NCBI RefSeq assembly: GCF_002966125.1
Contig: NZ_CP027062.1
Span: forward strand, 2,652,501 to 2,716,500
Reading direction: 5' to 3'
Length of the DNA: 64,000 nt
From: Pukyongia salina
GTDB taxonomy: Bacteria; Bacteroidota; Bacteroidia; Flavobacteriales; Flavobacteriaceae
Shown here: positions 18,129 through 26,231 of the stretch, piece by piece
Position numbering within the stretch: the stretch's first letter is position 1
How the letters are laid out: each line of letters begins with the position of its first letter
Translations under genes and position numbers: made by a program
Notes under the pieces: generated by a model
Seen by the model: the letters and a program-made list of their open reading frames with translations, nothing else
What the model was told of the DNA's origin: nothing
Database searches by the model: none

Positions 18129-19029
18129 ACGGCTCTTTTCGAGGGTGATACCGATTAATAACTTCTGTGAGATGCCGCTTATCTATATGAGTATATACCT
18201 CGGTTGTAGTGATGCTCTCATGGCCCAGCATTTGCTGAATAGCCCTCAGGTCGGCACCGTTGGCCAGGAGATGGGTGGCAAACGAATGACGAAAAGTGTG
18301 CGGACTGATATTCTTCTTTATACCTGCCTTTTCGGCTAATTGCTTGACGATAGTGAATATCATGGCCCGAGTTAGTGCTTTGCCGCGCCTGTTGAGAAAA
18401 AGCGTGTCCGCAGCTTCAGCCTGTATTTTCTCATGTACTCGCACTCCTTCACGATACAGATCAATATACTTTATAGTATGCGCACCGATAGGTACAAATC
18501 GTTGCTTATCTCCTTTCCCGGTAACCTTTATAAAGCCTTCGTCGAAGAATAGGTCGGAGATCTTTAAACCTATAAGTTCCGAAACACGCAATCCACAGCC
18601 ATAAAGTGTTTCAATGATGGCACGGTTCCTTTCTCCCTGTGGCAAACTTAGATCTATTGCTCCGATGAGTTGATCGATCTCGTTAGTAGACAATGTATCG
18701 GGCAAGGTACGGCCGGTTTTAGGGCTTTCGATAAGCTCCATAGGGTTGTCCTTACGATAATCTTCAAATACCAGATAGTTAAAAAATCCTCTTAATCCAG
18801 AAATGAGCCTGCTTTGAGACCTGGGATTTACCTTCCTGGCTACTTCATAAATAAACTGCTGAACAATCTCTTCTGAAATTGATTTAGGTGAGGTATCTAT
18901 CTCATTTTCAGTTAACCAGTTCTCTAATTTTTTTATATCTCTACTGTAATTCAGAATAGAATTTTCTGAAAGCCCTCGCTCAAGCCGAAGGTAATTTACA
19001 TAGTCTTTACGTAGGTTTTGCCACTTCAT
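18127..19029 (-). CDS. xerD: Site-specific tyrosine recombinase XerD
   Basis: 300 residues from the ATG at 19027-19029 (MKWQNLRKDYVNYLRLERGLSENSI); a start at 19053 would add 8 residues. The N-terminal SAM-like core-binding domain (about 1-90) is followed by the catalytic domain with the R in YGCGLRVSEL, the HTFRHSFATHLL box and the final tyrosine in TTTEVYTHID. XerC/XerD pairs resolve chromosome dimers at dif. The XerD label follows overall similarity; no dif site was found here. It is convergent with rny. Confidence 0.88.
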   Translation of the reverse strand: MKWQNLRKDYVNYLRLERGLSENSILNYSRDIKKLENWLTENEIDTSPKSISEEIVQQFIYEVARKVNPRSQSRLISGLRGFFNYLVFEDYRKDNPMELIESPKTGRTLPDTLSTNEIDQLIGAIDLSLPQGERNRAIIETLYGCGLRVSELIGLKISDLFFDEGFIKVTGKGDKQRFVPIGAHTIKYIDLYREGVRVHEKIQAEAADTLFLNRRGKALTRAMIFTIVKQLAEKAGIKKNISPHTFRHSFATHLLANGADLRAIQQMLGHESITTTEVYTHIDKRHLTEVINRYHPRKEP

Positions 19030-19061
19030 GGTGAAAACAGATACTGCCTTCAATTTACTAT

Positions 19062-19090
19062 TTGTTTTAAGAATATTGTACTTATTTTTG
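19062..19090 (+). promoter_or_regulatory. Promoter of the first beta-barrel gene
   Basis: TTG at 19062-19064, an 18-base spacer and TATTTTTG at 19083-19090, 34 bases before the start codon at 19125. Confidence 0.65.
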
Positions 19091-19124
19091 CGTTAGTTAA
19101 ATCAACAATTAAAAAATAAACTCT

Positions 19125-19673
19125 ATGAGAAAATTCATTTTATTAGCCGCAGTGTTTTCGATATTTACCTTAACCTCTCAGGCTCAGGGTCTGGATTTTG
19201 GTGTAAAGGCCGGTGTTAACTTTGCTAATATTACCGATGCGAGCGGGTTGTCTAACCGAACCGGATTTGTAGCCGGAGTATTCTTAGGTGGGAAATTGAA
19301 TGACAATCTTGGTTTACAAGGTGAATTACTGTACTCGCAACAGGGTGCCGAATTCGAATTGGGTGAATTTAACCTTGATTATGTAAATGTTCCTATCCTT
19401 GTTAAATACTATGTAGCACAAGGCCTGAACATCCAGGCGGGACCACAATTTGGTGTACTGGTGAACGATGACACACAAACGGTGATCGGAGAAGTGATAA
19501 ATGATATCGCTACAAACGATTTTGATGTTTCCGGAGTTGTGGGAGCAGGTTACGATTTCCCATTTGGAATACGAGTAAGTGGACGTTATAACTTCGGACT
19601 TAACGACGTTCCAGAGACTGGAAGTGGTAAAAACAGTGTTGTAACACTAGCGATAGGATACTCATTCCTCTAG
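19125..19673 (+). CDS. Outer membrane beta-barrel protein, paralogue 1 of 5
   Basis: 182 residues, signal peptide to SQAQ (about residue 20). The sequence repeats short amphipathic strands: GVKAGVNFANI, LGGKLNDNLGLQGELLYSQQG, YVNVPILVKYYVAQGLNIQAGPQFGVLVND, GAGYDFPFGIRVSGRYNFG, and ends YSFL with a terminal hydrophobic residue. This matches the small porin-like PF13568 family. It is the first of five consecutive same-strand barrel genes, each separated by a terminator, and has the clearest promoter of the group. Substrate and role are unknown. Confidence 0.82.
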   Translation: MRKFILLAAVFSIFTLTSQAQGLDFGVKAGVNFANITDASGLSNRTGFVAGVFLGGKLNDNLGLQGELLYSQQGAEFELGEFNLDYVNVPILVKYYVAQGLNIQAGPQFGVLVNDDTQTVIGEVINDIATNDFDVSGVVGAGYDFPFGIRVSGRYNFGLNDVPETGSGKNSVVTLAIGYSFL

Positions 19674-19692
19674 TTTTAAAGACGAATATACA

Positions 19693-19714
19693 AAGGCGGC
19701 CATCGAGCCGCCTT
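19693..19714 (+). terminator. Intrinsic terminator after barrel gene 1
   Basis: AAGGCGGC and GCCGCCTT pair around CATCGA, followed by a short T/A-rich tail. Confidence 0.75.
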
Positions 19715-19825
19715 ATTTATTGGTAATCAAACTGTTAATAAACTGTTCACATTGAGCTATATTTCTTATAGCTCTGATAATCAAATATTTAGTACATTTA
19801 TCATAATTAACCAAACTTTTTAATT

Positions 19826-20398
19826 ATGAAAAAGCTAATACTGTTAGTCGTTTTAGTGCTTGCAGGCACCAGCCTGAACGCACAGGGATTTAATTGGGGT
19901 GCTACTGCCGGGGTAAACTTATCGAATGTTGGCGGAGACGATGCTCAGGATCCTGAGGTTCGAACAGGATTGAATATTGGTGTTGTAGGAGATCTTAGTA
20001 TCTCTGAAGATTTCGGCATTCAACCCGAAATACGCTACTCAATGCGTGGTTGGAAGGAAGGAGAAATTAAGATTAAGGTCGATTATATCGATATTCCCAT
20101 AGCAGCCGATTACGAGATAATTGACGGACTTAGTCTTCAGGGTGGCCCGCTTTTCGGATTCGTAATTTCAGATGAAGTAGAAGTAGACGGAGAAAACCAG
20201 GGTAGTATTGAAGGTCTCGAAACTTTTAATTTTGGAGCTTTAATTGGTGCTCAATACGAATTTGGTAATGGTTTATATCTACAGGCACGATACGACATGG
20301 GATTTATAGATCTTTTCGACAATTTCGATGCCAAGCCATGTAATTTAAGTTTTAACCTGGGCTATATGTTCGATTTCAACGGAGGAGATTCGGAGTAA
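19826..20398 (+). CDS. Outer membrane beta-barrel protein, paralogue 2 of 5
   Basis: 190 residues, signal peptide to LNAQG (about residue 20). It shares with paralogues 3 and 4 the block GVNLSNVGGDDAQDPEVRTGLNIG, then FGIQPEIRYSMRGW, VDYIDIPIAADYEIIDGLSLQGGPLFGF and GAQYEFGNGLYLQARYDMGF. The motif order is the same in each copy, so these are diverged duplicates. The C-terminus YMFDFNGGDSE is longer and more acidic than a standard barrel end. The predicted site is the outer membrane; function is unknown. Confidence 0.82.
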   Translation: MKKLILLVVLVLAGTSLNAQGFNWGATAGVNLSNVGGDDAQDPEVRTGLNIGVVGDLSISEDFGIQPEIRYSMRGWKEGEIKIKVDYIDIPIAADYEIIDGLSLQGGPLFGFVISDEVEVDGENQGSIEGLETFNFGALIGAQYEFGNGLYLQARYDMGFIDLFDNFDAKPCNLSFNLGYMFDFNGGDSE

Positions 20399-20422
20399 AC
20401 TTAAAGGAAATACAGAATAAAA

Positions 20423-20449
20423 TAGAAGGGGCGACCCTTCTATTTTTTT
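20423..20449 (+). terminator. Intrinsic terminator after barrel gene 2
   Basis: TAGAAGGG and CCCTTCTA pair around GCGA, followed by TTTTTTT. Confidence 0.85.
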
Positions 20450-20544
20450 GTTGATAAGTATCTTAATAAATAGAAACGTCCTACCATGGCAGGCTATATC
20501 ATTAATTTAGTAGCTTTAATCAAATTAACTTAACAACTTATATT

Positions 20545-21129
20545 ATGAGAAACTTATTTTTAGTTGCTGCAGTAGCAGTATTGTCCTTTACCACGGTTCA
20601 GGCCCAGAGCATAAGCTTCGGTGCCAAGGCAGGTGCGAACTTTGCCTCGCTTAACGGAGACGATGCAGATGACCTGGACGGCAGAACCAGTTTTCAGGTG
20701 GGTGGAGTAGTTAATATTGGTATTTCAGAACTTTTTGCAGTTCAACCGGAGGTAGTTTATTCTGCCCAGGGGTATACTCAAGACACAGCTTTTGGTGAAG
20801 TTAAGGGGAAACTGGACTACATCAATATTCCTGTGCTGGCAGACTTTACACTGGCAGAGGGGTTTAGCCTTCAGGGAGGTCCTCAGGTTGGGATCAATAT
20901 TACAGATGAGGCCGAACTTGATGGTGAAACAGCATCTATTGGTGCAGAAAGCGTAGATTTTTCAGCGGCTATCGGTGCGCAATACAGAACTCCTTTGGGA
21001 CTGTTCTTTCAAGCTCGTTATTCTATAGGTCTTTCTAATGTGATAGGGGATACGACTATCGAAGGAGTTACTTTCGAAACAGATGCCAAAAACTCGGTTC
21101 TTAGTGTAGCCGCAGGTTGGTTCTTTTAA
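20545..21129 (+). CDS. Outer membrane beta-barrel protein, paralogue 3 of 5
   Basis: 194 residues, signal peptide to TVQAQ (about residue 21). The blocks GANFASLNGDDADDLDGRTSFQVGGVVNIG, FAVQPEVVYSAQG, LDYINIPVLADFTLAEGFSLQGGPQVGINI and GAQYRTPLGLFFQARYSIG line up with paralogues 2 and 4. It ends SVAAGWFF, with the terminal Phe recognised by the outer-membrane assembly machinery. It is probably transcribed alone, because terminators lie on both sides. Confidence 0.82.
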   Translation: MRNLFLVAAVAVLSFTTVQAQSISFGAKAGANFASLNGDDADDLDGRTSFQVGGVVNIGISELFAVQPEVVYSAQGYTQDTAFGEVKGKLDYINIPVLADFTLAEGFSLQGGPQVGINITDEAELDGETASIGAESVDFSAAIGAQYRTPLGLFFQARYSIGLSNVIGDTTIEGVTFETDAKNSVLSVAAGWFF

Positions 21130-21155
21130 TCTAATAACACATTTTATTACTGAAG

Positions 21156-21180
21156 GCAGGACGGAAGTCCTGCTTTTTTT
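21156..21180 (+). terminator. Intrinsic terminator after barrel gene 3
   Basis: GCAGGAC and GTCCTGC pair around GGAA, followed by seven T. Confidence 0.88.
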
Positions 21181-21221
21181 ATTTCAATATTTGATGACGT
21201 ATGAGTTTTTTATCGATGTAA

Positions 21222-21283
21222 GATTGAATGAACTGATTCAATCTAACTAAACACAATTCAATCTAACTAAACACAATTCAATC
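21222..21283 (+). repeat. Inverted arm plus 20-bp tandem repeats abutting the start codon of barrel gene 4
   Basis: The unit attcaatctaactaaacaca occurs at 21236-21255 and 21256-21275, with a third partial copy (attcaatc) at 21276-21283, immediately before the ATG at 21284. Just upstream, gattgaat at 21222-21229 is the exact complement of attcaatc in each copy, so one arm could pair with any of three partners, the last being next to the start codon. Confidence 0.8.
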
Positions 21284-21823
21284 ATGAAAAAACTACTCTT
21301 TATTTCAGCAATTCTATTTTGCAGCTTTACTTCACTTCATGCTCAGGGAGAACTAAGATTTGGCGCTAGCGCCGGGGTTAACTTCTCGGGAGTTAACGGC
21401 GATGATACTAAGAATACCGACGGCCGAACCGGCTTTAGAGTTGGGGCTGTTGTCGACATAGGAATAACCGAAAAGTTCTCGGTTCAACCCGTGGTGGCAA
21501 TTTCCATCCAGGGTTGGAAAGATCGCGGTTTAGACATAAAGGCCAACTATGTTGTTGTTGAGGCCAAAGCCGATTACGAAGTTGTGGATGGCTTAAGCCT
21601 TCAAGCAGGCCCGCTGGTTGGATTCAATATACATGCTTCTGTAGATCAGGACGATATCACAAATTTTGAAAGCACAAACATAGGAGGGTTGGTTGCCGCC
21701 CAGTACGAATTTCCCTTCGAGCTCTTCGTCAATGTGCAATACGATATGGGATTTAGCGATCTCATCCCAAATTTCGACGCTCGAAACCGAAATTTAAGTA
21801 TATCGTTAGGAAAATTCTTCTGA
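21284..21823 (+). CDS. Outer membrane beta-barrel protein, paralogue 4 of 5
   Basis: 179 residues, signal peptide to LHAQG (about residue 22). The blocks GVNFSGVNGDDTKNTDGRTGFRVGAVVDIG, FSVQPVVAISIQGW, NYVVVEAKADYEVVDGLSLQAGPLVGFNI and AAQYEFPFELFVNVQYDMGF match paralogues 2 and 3; it ends SLGKFF with the terminal Phe. Its leader is unusual: tandem 20-bp repeats run right up to the start codon and can fold with an upstream arm, so its translation may be controlled or prone to repeat-number change. Confidence 0.82.
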   Translation: MKKLLFISAILFCSFTSLHAQGELRFGASAGVNFSGVNGDDTKNTDGRTGFRVGAVVDIGITEKFSVQPVVAISIQGWKDRGLDIKANYVVVEAKADYEVVDGLSLQAGPLVGFNIHASVDQDDITNFESTNIGGLVAAQYEFPFELFVNVQYDMGFSDLIPNFDARNRNLSISLGKFF

Positions 21824-21861
21824 TCGGTACAGAGAGAAAGAAATAATAGTTAATTTTTAAG

Positions 21862-21888
21862 ACAGGACATATTTGTCCTGTTTTTTTT
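21862..21888 (+). terminator. Intrinsic terminator after barrel gene 4
   Basis: ACAGGACA and TGTCCTGT pair around TATT, followed by TTTTTTT. Confidence 0.88.
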
Positions 21889-21928
21889 GGTTTAAAGGTG
21901 TAATTTTGTTCCTCAAACAACATGTCCT

Positions 21929-22417
21929 ATGAAAAAAACAATTTTTATCTTATTACTGCTTGTAAGTTTTTATAATGCAATGGCACAGGGATTCGGCGCA
22001 GCTGTTTCCGGAGGTTATCTAACAGAGATAGGGTCTTTTGGTGCTACTGGTGATCTTATTTATGAATTCTCAGAAAAATGGGGTGTTTCTACAGATGCAA
22101 CCTATTCGGTGGCCGATGCCAAATCTACACGTGCAAAATGGTTCGCAGTGGATTTAAATGCACGCTATAAGGTTTACGACGAAGTATACCTTCTAGGTGG
22201 TGGAGAATATCTCAGCATTACGTTGAAACAACAAGGACTTGGTGGTGGATCGATCGGTCAGGAATCGGAAACTTCCAGTAATGACTTTGGTTTTAATGCC
22301 GGAGCCGGTTACAAATACAACATTATCGATAACGTAAATGTATTTGCAGAAGCAAAATATGTGATCCTGGATGCCGGATATTTTCATGCACGACTGGGAC
22401 TACTATTCGATTTTTAA
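21929..22417 (+). CDS. Outer membrane beta-barrel protein, paralogue 5 of 5 (divergent)
   Basis: 162 residues, signal peptide to NAMAQ (about residue 20). Strand-like segments (AAVSGGYLTEIGSFGATGDLIYEFSEKWGVSTDATYSVAD, WFAVDLNARYKVYDEVYLLGGGEYLSI, GFNAGAGYKYNIIDNVNVFAEAKYVIL) and the end LGLLFDF support a small barrel. It lacks the GDD-RTG block shared by paralogues 2-4, so it is a more distant relative or an independent barrel. It has its own terminator. Confidence 0.78.
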   Translation: MKKTIFILLLLVSFYNAMAQGFGAAVSGGYLTEIGSFGATGDLIYEFSEKWGVSTDATYSVADAKSTRAKWFAVDLNARYKVYDEVYLLGGGEYLSITLKQQGLGGGSIGQESETSSNDFGFNAGAGYKYNIIDNVNVFAEAKYVILDAGYFHARLGLLFDF

Positions 22418-22437
22418 TCGAATTTAAAATAGTTTGA

Positions 22438-22466
22438 ATTCGGAGCTTTACGCTCCGAATTTTTTA
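22438..22466 (+). terminator. Intrinsic terminator after barrel gene 5
   Basis: ATTCGGAGC and GCTCCGAAT pair around TTTAC, followed by a T-run, 18 bases before the aroQ start. Confidence 0.85.
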
Positions 22467-22483
22467 TTCTATATATTTGAGCT

Positions 22484-22900
22484 ATGAAGATCATGATCAT
22501 AAACGGGCCTAACCTTAATCTTCTCGGTAAACGGGAAACAGACATCTATGGTGATCTTACCTTCGAGGATTTTTTTGAAACTCTGAAGAGTAAATACGAC
22601 TGGATAACGATCCAACATTTCCAAAGTAATATTGAAGGAGAAATAATAGATAAGATCCAGGAAGTGGGTTTTAGTTTTGACGGTATAATCCTGAATGCGG
22701 CTGCATACACTCACACCTCTGTAGGAATAAGAGATGCAGTTAGCGCTATTACAACTCCCGTTATCGAAGTTCATATATCCAATACGTCTTCAAGAGAGGA
22801 ATTCAGGCACGAATCGTTTATCACACCCGTCGCGAGAGGTCTTATCATGGGGTTTGGCCTGCAGAGCTACGAACTGGCAGTGCAATCTTTCATCAACTAA
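22484..22900 (+). CDS. aroQ: Type II 3-dehydroquinate dehydratase
   Basis: 138 residues, the usual length for the dodecameric type II enzyme. IINGPNLNLLGKRETDIYG at the N-terminus holds the lid and the catalytic-arginine region, NAAAYTHTSVGIRDA holds the substrate-binding Asn/His, and EVHISNTSSREEFRHES is the conserved second half. It catalyses the third step of the shikimate pathway. The gene follows a terminator closely, so it probably has a short promoter region of its own, and it converges on lpdA. Confidence 0.94.
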   Translation: MKIMIINGPNLNLLGKRETDIYGDLTFEDFFETLKSKYDWITIQHFQSNIEGEIIDKIQEVGFSFDGIILNAAAYTHTSVGIRDAVSAITTPVIEVHISNTSSREEFRHESFITPVARGLIMGFGLQSYELAVQSFIN

Positions 22901-22905
22901 TAAAA

Positions 22906-22930
22906 AAAGCGCCCCGATTGAGGACGCTTT
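22906..22930. terminator. Bidirectional terminator between aroQ and lpdA
   Basis: AAAGCG at 22906-22911 pairs with CGCTTT at 22925-22930, with a short inner C/G stem. There is an A-run on the left but only a weak T-tract on the right, so it is stronger for the minus strand (lpdA). Confidence 0.6.
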
Positions 22931-22951
22931 ACACTTTATGTCTGTCAACAG

Positions 22952-24328
22952 TTATAGGTGAATTACTTCTCCATACGCATCGGCAACAGCCTCCATTACC
23001 GCTTCACTCATAGTAGGGTGAGGGTGGATAGCTTTTAATACTTCATGCCCTGTTGTTTCTAATTTACGGGCCACGACCGCCTCTGCGATCATATCTGTCA
23101 CGCCGGCTCCAATCATGTGGCAACCCAGCCACTCGCCATACTTGGCGTCGAAGATCACTTTTACAAATCCATCTTTGGTACCTGCAGCACTCGCTTTACC
23201 ACTGGCTGAGAATGGAAACTTCCCAACTTTTAAGTCGTAACCGGCTTCTTTCGCCTGGGCTTCTGTCATTCCAACACTGGCAATTTCGGGGCTTGTATAC
23301 GTACAACCAGGAATGTTACCGTAATCGATCGGCTCTACGTGCATGCCTGCAATTTTTTCAACACAGGTAATCCCTTCTGCCGAAGCAACATGCGCCAGTG
23401 CAGGGCCCGGAACCACATCTCCAATGGCATAATAACCTGGAATGTTTGTTTGGTACCAGTCGTTTACCATGATCTTTCCTTTGTCGGTTACAATACCAAC
23501 ATCCTCAAGACCTATATTTTCGATATTTGACGCGATCCCAACAGCGGAGAGCACAACATCTGCTTCCAAAACTTCCTCTCCTTTTCGAGTTTTCACTGTG
23601 GCTTTTACCTTTTTACCTGAGGTATCCACACTTTCAACAGAGGAATTGGTCATTACTTTAATTCCCGATTTCTTGAAGATTCGTTCAAATTGCTTTGAAA
23701 TTTCTTCATCTTCCAAAGGAACAAGGTTAGGCAGGAATTCAACGATTGTTACGTCGGTTCCCATGGAATTGTAGAAATTAGAAAATTCCACCCCGATGGC
23801 TCCACTTCCCACAACGATCATACTCTTGGGTTGTGTTTTAAGCGTCATTGCCTCGCGGTAACCAATAACCTTTTTACCGTCTTGAGGCAAATTAGGTAAC
23901 TCTCTTGAACGAGCTCCGGTGGCGATGATTATATGATCCGCAGTATATTCGGTTCCATCTACATCAACCTTCTTTCCGGCTTTCAATTTTCCGAAGCCTT
24001 CAATTACATCGATCTTATTTTTTTTCATCAGGAATTGAACACCTTTACTCATCCCATCGGCAACCCCGCGGCTTCTCTCCACCACTTTACCAAAGTCTTT
24101 ATCGGCCTCTTTTACCGAAAGTCCGTAATCTTCGGCATGCTTCAGATATTCGAAAACCTGCGCACTTTTCAATAGGGCCTTTGTAGGTATACAACCCCAG
24201 TTGAGGCATACCCCACCCAGATTCTCCTTTTCGATGATGGCTGTTTTGAATCCTAATTGTGAAGCTCTGATGGCGGTAACATAACCTCCCGGTCCACTAC
24301 CTAAAACAATAATATCGTATTTGCTCAT
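22952..24328 (-). CDS. lpdA: Dihydrolipoyl dehydrogenase (E3)
   Basis: 458 residues. The N-terminal FAD motif is GSGPGGYVTAIRA, the redox disulfide lies in GGVCLNWGCIPTKAL, the NAD motif is GSGAIGVEFSNFY near 175-190, and the interface carries HPHPTMSEAVMEA with the catalytic His-Glu pair. It is the shared E3 subunit of 2-oxo acid dehydrogenase complexes and glycine cleavage. No E1 or E2 genes are adjacent, so it is a stand-alone copy. The 83-base gap on its 5' side separates it from a small lipoprotein gene on the same strand. Confidence 0.95.
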   Translation of the reverse strand: MSKYDIIVLGSGPGGYVTAIRASQLGFKTAIIEKENLGGVCLNWGCIPTKALLKSAQVFEYLKHAEDYGLSVKEADKDFGKVVERSRGVADGMSKGVQFLMKKNKIDVIEGFGKLKAGKKVDVDGTEYTADHIIIATGARSRELPNLPQDGKKVIGYREAMTLKTQPKSMIVVGSGAIGVEFSNFYNSMGTDVTIVEFLPNLVPLEDEEISKQFERIFKKSGIKVMTNSSVESVDTSGKKVKATVKTRKGEEVLEADVVLSAVGIASNIENIGLEDVGIVTDKGKIMVNDWYQTNIPGYYAIGDVVPGPALAHVASAEGITCVEKIAGMHVEPIDYGNIPGCTYTSPEIASVGMTEAQAKEAGYDLKVGKFPFSASGKASAAGTKDGFVKVIFDAKYGEWLGCHMIGAGVTDMIAEAVVARKLETTGHEVLKAIHPHPTMSEAVMEAVADAYGEVIHL

Positions 24329-24411
24329 TTCCTTGAATTAGTAACGTTTAATTGAAGGAACGAATTTACGAAATGTATGTGTAATGAAGAAGGACAGCTC
24401 GTTTTTTTAGC

Positions 24412-24636
24412 TTAGCGAATACTCACTAATACATAACCCCGGTTGGTTTTGCGATAATGCTTTCCATTCCAAGTGTAATAGCGCTTGCCTTTAACAACAA
24501 CAACCTTGTGATTTCTAGGTGCTTTTTTAACCACAACAACTTTTGTATTCGTTGCGGGTGCCGTAGTAACTACTCGCGTTGCACAGCTCGTAAAAAAGAA
24601 TATTCCAAGTGCGAAAATTAATAGATAGCGTTTCAT
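24412..24636 (-). CDS. Small basic lipoprotein
   Basis: 74 residues. Lipoprotein signal MKRYLLIFALGIFFFTSC with the lipid-modified Cys at 18, then a Thr/Ala/Val linker and a strongly basic, Tyr-rich C-terminal half (KVVVVKGKRYYTWNGKHYRKTNRGYVLVSIR region). Similar short YYxxxGxHY motifs occur in envelope lipoproteins of Bacteroidota such as DUF6515-like proteins, but I do not assign a family. It is probably inner-face outer membrane or periplasmic. Confidence 0.65.
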   Translation of the reverse strand: MKRYLLIFALGIFFFTSCATRVVTTAPATNTKVVVVKKAPRNHKVVVVKGKRYYTWNGKHYRKTNRGYVLVSIR

Positions 24637-24685
24637 AATATAAAGTTTAGTGTTTTATACTATGACGCTTTTCTACCAGGATGGT

Positions 24686-25093
24686 TTAATCTGTACCTTG
24701 CTCAAAATCAACCGATAGGGAATTTACGCAGTAGCGTTGCCCTGTGGCAGTAGGACCATCATTGAACACATGGCCCAAATGACTGCCGCAATTTGCACAC
24801 AGGATTTCGGTGCGGATCATACCGTGAGTTGTGTCACGAACATATTCTACCGTTCCTTCAATTGCATCATCAAAAGAAGGCCATCCGCATCCGCTGTCAA
24901 ATTTACTACTACTGTCAAATAGCTGTGTCTTACATGCACCACAAGCGTAGATTCCTTTTTCCGCATGAATATTATATTCCCCGGTAAACGGGCGCTCAGT
25001 TCCTTTTAGACGCAGTATCCTGTATCTTTCCGGGCCTAGTTCGGCTAACCATTCATCTTCGGTCTTTTCTATGGGATATCGTTTCTCTGTCAT
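24686..25093 (-). CDS. msrB: Peptide-methionine (R)-S-oxide reductase, cytosolic form
   Basis: 135 residues with no signal peptide. Two CxxC zinc pairs (CGAC and CANC), the conserved FDSGCGWPSFDDAI, GSHLGHVFNDGP and the catalytic cysteine in RYCVNSLS are all present. It reduces methionine-R-sulfoxide in proteins. Its start codon overlaps the stop of the upstream msrB paralogue (4-base overlap), so the two are translationally coupled. A resolving cysteine is also present in FDSGCGWPS, which the lipoprotein paralogue replaces with Thr. Confidence 0.92.
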   Translation of the reverse strand: MTEKRYPIEKTEDEWLAELGPERYRILRLKGTERPFTGEYNIHAEKGIYACGACKTQLFDSSSKFDSGCGWPSFDDAIEGTVEYVRDTTHGMIRTEILCANCGSHLGHVFNDGPTATGQRYCVNSLSVDFEQGTD

Positions 25094-25569
25094 TGTCCTT
25101 CAGGTATAAAATCCAGGGCAGCACCGTTGATACAATGACGCTTCCCTGTGGTCTCTCTCGGGCCGTCATTAAATACATGACCCAAATGTCCTCCGCAAGT
25201 TGCGCAGTGTTCTTCGGTACGTGCATAGCCAATCTTGTAATCTGTATCGAAGGCAACATTACCTTCGATCTCCCTGTCGAAACTAGGCCATCCAGTTCCA
25301 CTGTCGAATTTGTGTTCACTTTTAAAAAGAGGTGTCTGGCAAGCGGCGCAAACATAGGTCCCTTTTTCATAGTTTTTGTTCCACTCACTGGTGAATGGTC
25401 TCTCGGTACCGGCTTCACGAAGCACATAGTACTCCAGTTCACTCAGTTCTGATTTCCATTCGGCTTCCGTTTTGGTAATTGGAAAGGATTCTTTTTTTTC
25501 TTTTTCCTGCGCTTTCGAATTACAGCTTAAGGCCATAAAAGCGAAAACGAACAATGCAAATGATTTCAT
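25090..25569 (-). CDS. msrB: Peptide-methionine (R)-S-oxide reductase, lipoprotein form
   Basis: 159 residues. The N-terminus MKSFALFVFAFMALSC is a lipoprotein signal (Cys16), so this MsrB is exported and membrane-anchored. The domain keeps both CxxC zinc pairs (CAAC, CATC), FDSGTGWPSFDREI, GGHLGHVFNDGP and the catalytic Cys in RHCINGAA. It repairs oxidised methionine in envelope proteins, complementing the cytosolic copy encoded immediately downstream. The gene lies 1 base from the collagen-motif lipoprotein gene upstream, so three genes form one unit. Confidence 0.9.
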   Translation of the reverse strand: MKSFALFVFAFMALSCNSKAQEKEKKESFPITKTEAEWKSELSELEYYVLREAGTERPFTSEWNKNYEKGTYVCAACQTPLFKSEHKFDSGTGWPSFDREIEGNVAFDTDYKIGYARTEEHCATCGGHLGHVFNDGPRETTGKRHCINGAALDFIPEGQ

Positions 25570-25570
25570 A

Positions 25571-26083
25571 TTAATTTCCGATAGATTGAATATCTGTTAC
25601 TTCCAGATTGATCGTTTGCAGTAATTGTTCCATGCTTAGATCTGCGTTGGCAAATTCGGAAGGAACTACCGCAATTCGGAAAGTTTGGTCGTCTGTAAAC
25701 GCACTACCTAACGTACTTAGGTCGAAATTTCCATCCAGGAATAATCGTACATCCAAAAATGTATGGTCGAAACTATACACCAGGGTATTATCTCCCACGA
25801 AGAAAGTTTGAGGTAATTGGCTCCATACATCGATGTTTCCTCCGTTTCCGGGTATCACATCCTCTAGCAGATAAACTAGAACGGCATCACTTTCAAACAC
25901 TTCAACATTGTTCGGGAAGTCTACAACCTGACTAAAGCCGTTTCCGGGGGTAAAGTCGACCGTCACCTCGAAAACCTGTCCGAGAATATTAATACCCGGT
26001 TCACCCGGAGGTCCCTGGTCTCCTTCACAAGAGGTTAAAATGATCATTGAAGTAAATGCTAAGAATAAGAGTAGGTTTTTCAT
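25571..26083 (-). CDS. Lipoprotein with short collagen-like motif
   Basis: 170 residues. A lipoprotein signal (MIILTSC, Cys19) is followed at once by GDQGPPGEPG, three Gly-X-Y triplets, and then a beta-rich domain (ILGQVFEVTVDFTPGNGFSQVVDF). Similar lipid-anchored proteins with a brief collagen-like stub are frequent in Flavobacteriia; their function is unknown. It is the first gene of the unit with the two msrB genes, which suggests that it belongs to an envelope repair or stress group, an inference from context only. Confidence 0.7.
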   Translation of the reverse strand: MKNLLLFLAFTSMIILTSCEGDQGPPGEPGINILGQVFEVTVDFTPGNGFSQVVDFPNNVEVFESDAVLVYLLEDVIPGNGGNIDVWSQLPQTFFVGDNTLVYSFDHTFLDVRLFLDGNFDLSTLGSAFTDDQTFRIAVVPSEFANADLSMEQLLQTINLEVTDIQSIGN

Positions 26084-26231
26084 AATTTTATGTGTTTTCG
26101 ACTAGTGGTATCAAAAGTCGTTCCATCTGTTTAGTTGTTCAAAAATAATGGTATATCTTTTGCCTTTGTATTAAAGGTGGAATAAAATTTGATTTTTCAC
26201 TAACTTTAAAGAAAATAAAAATAAGATCGAA

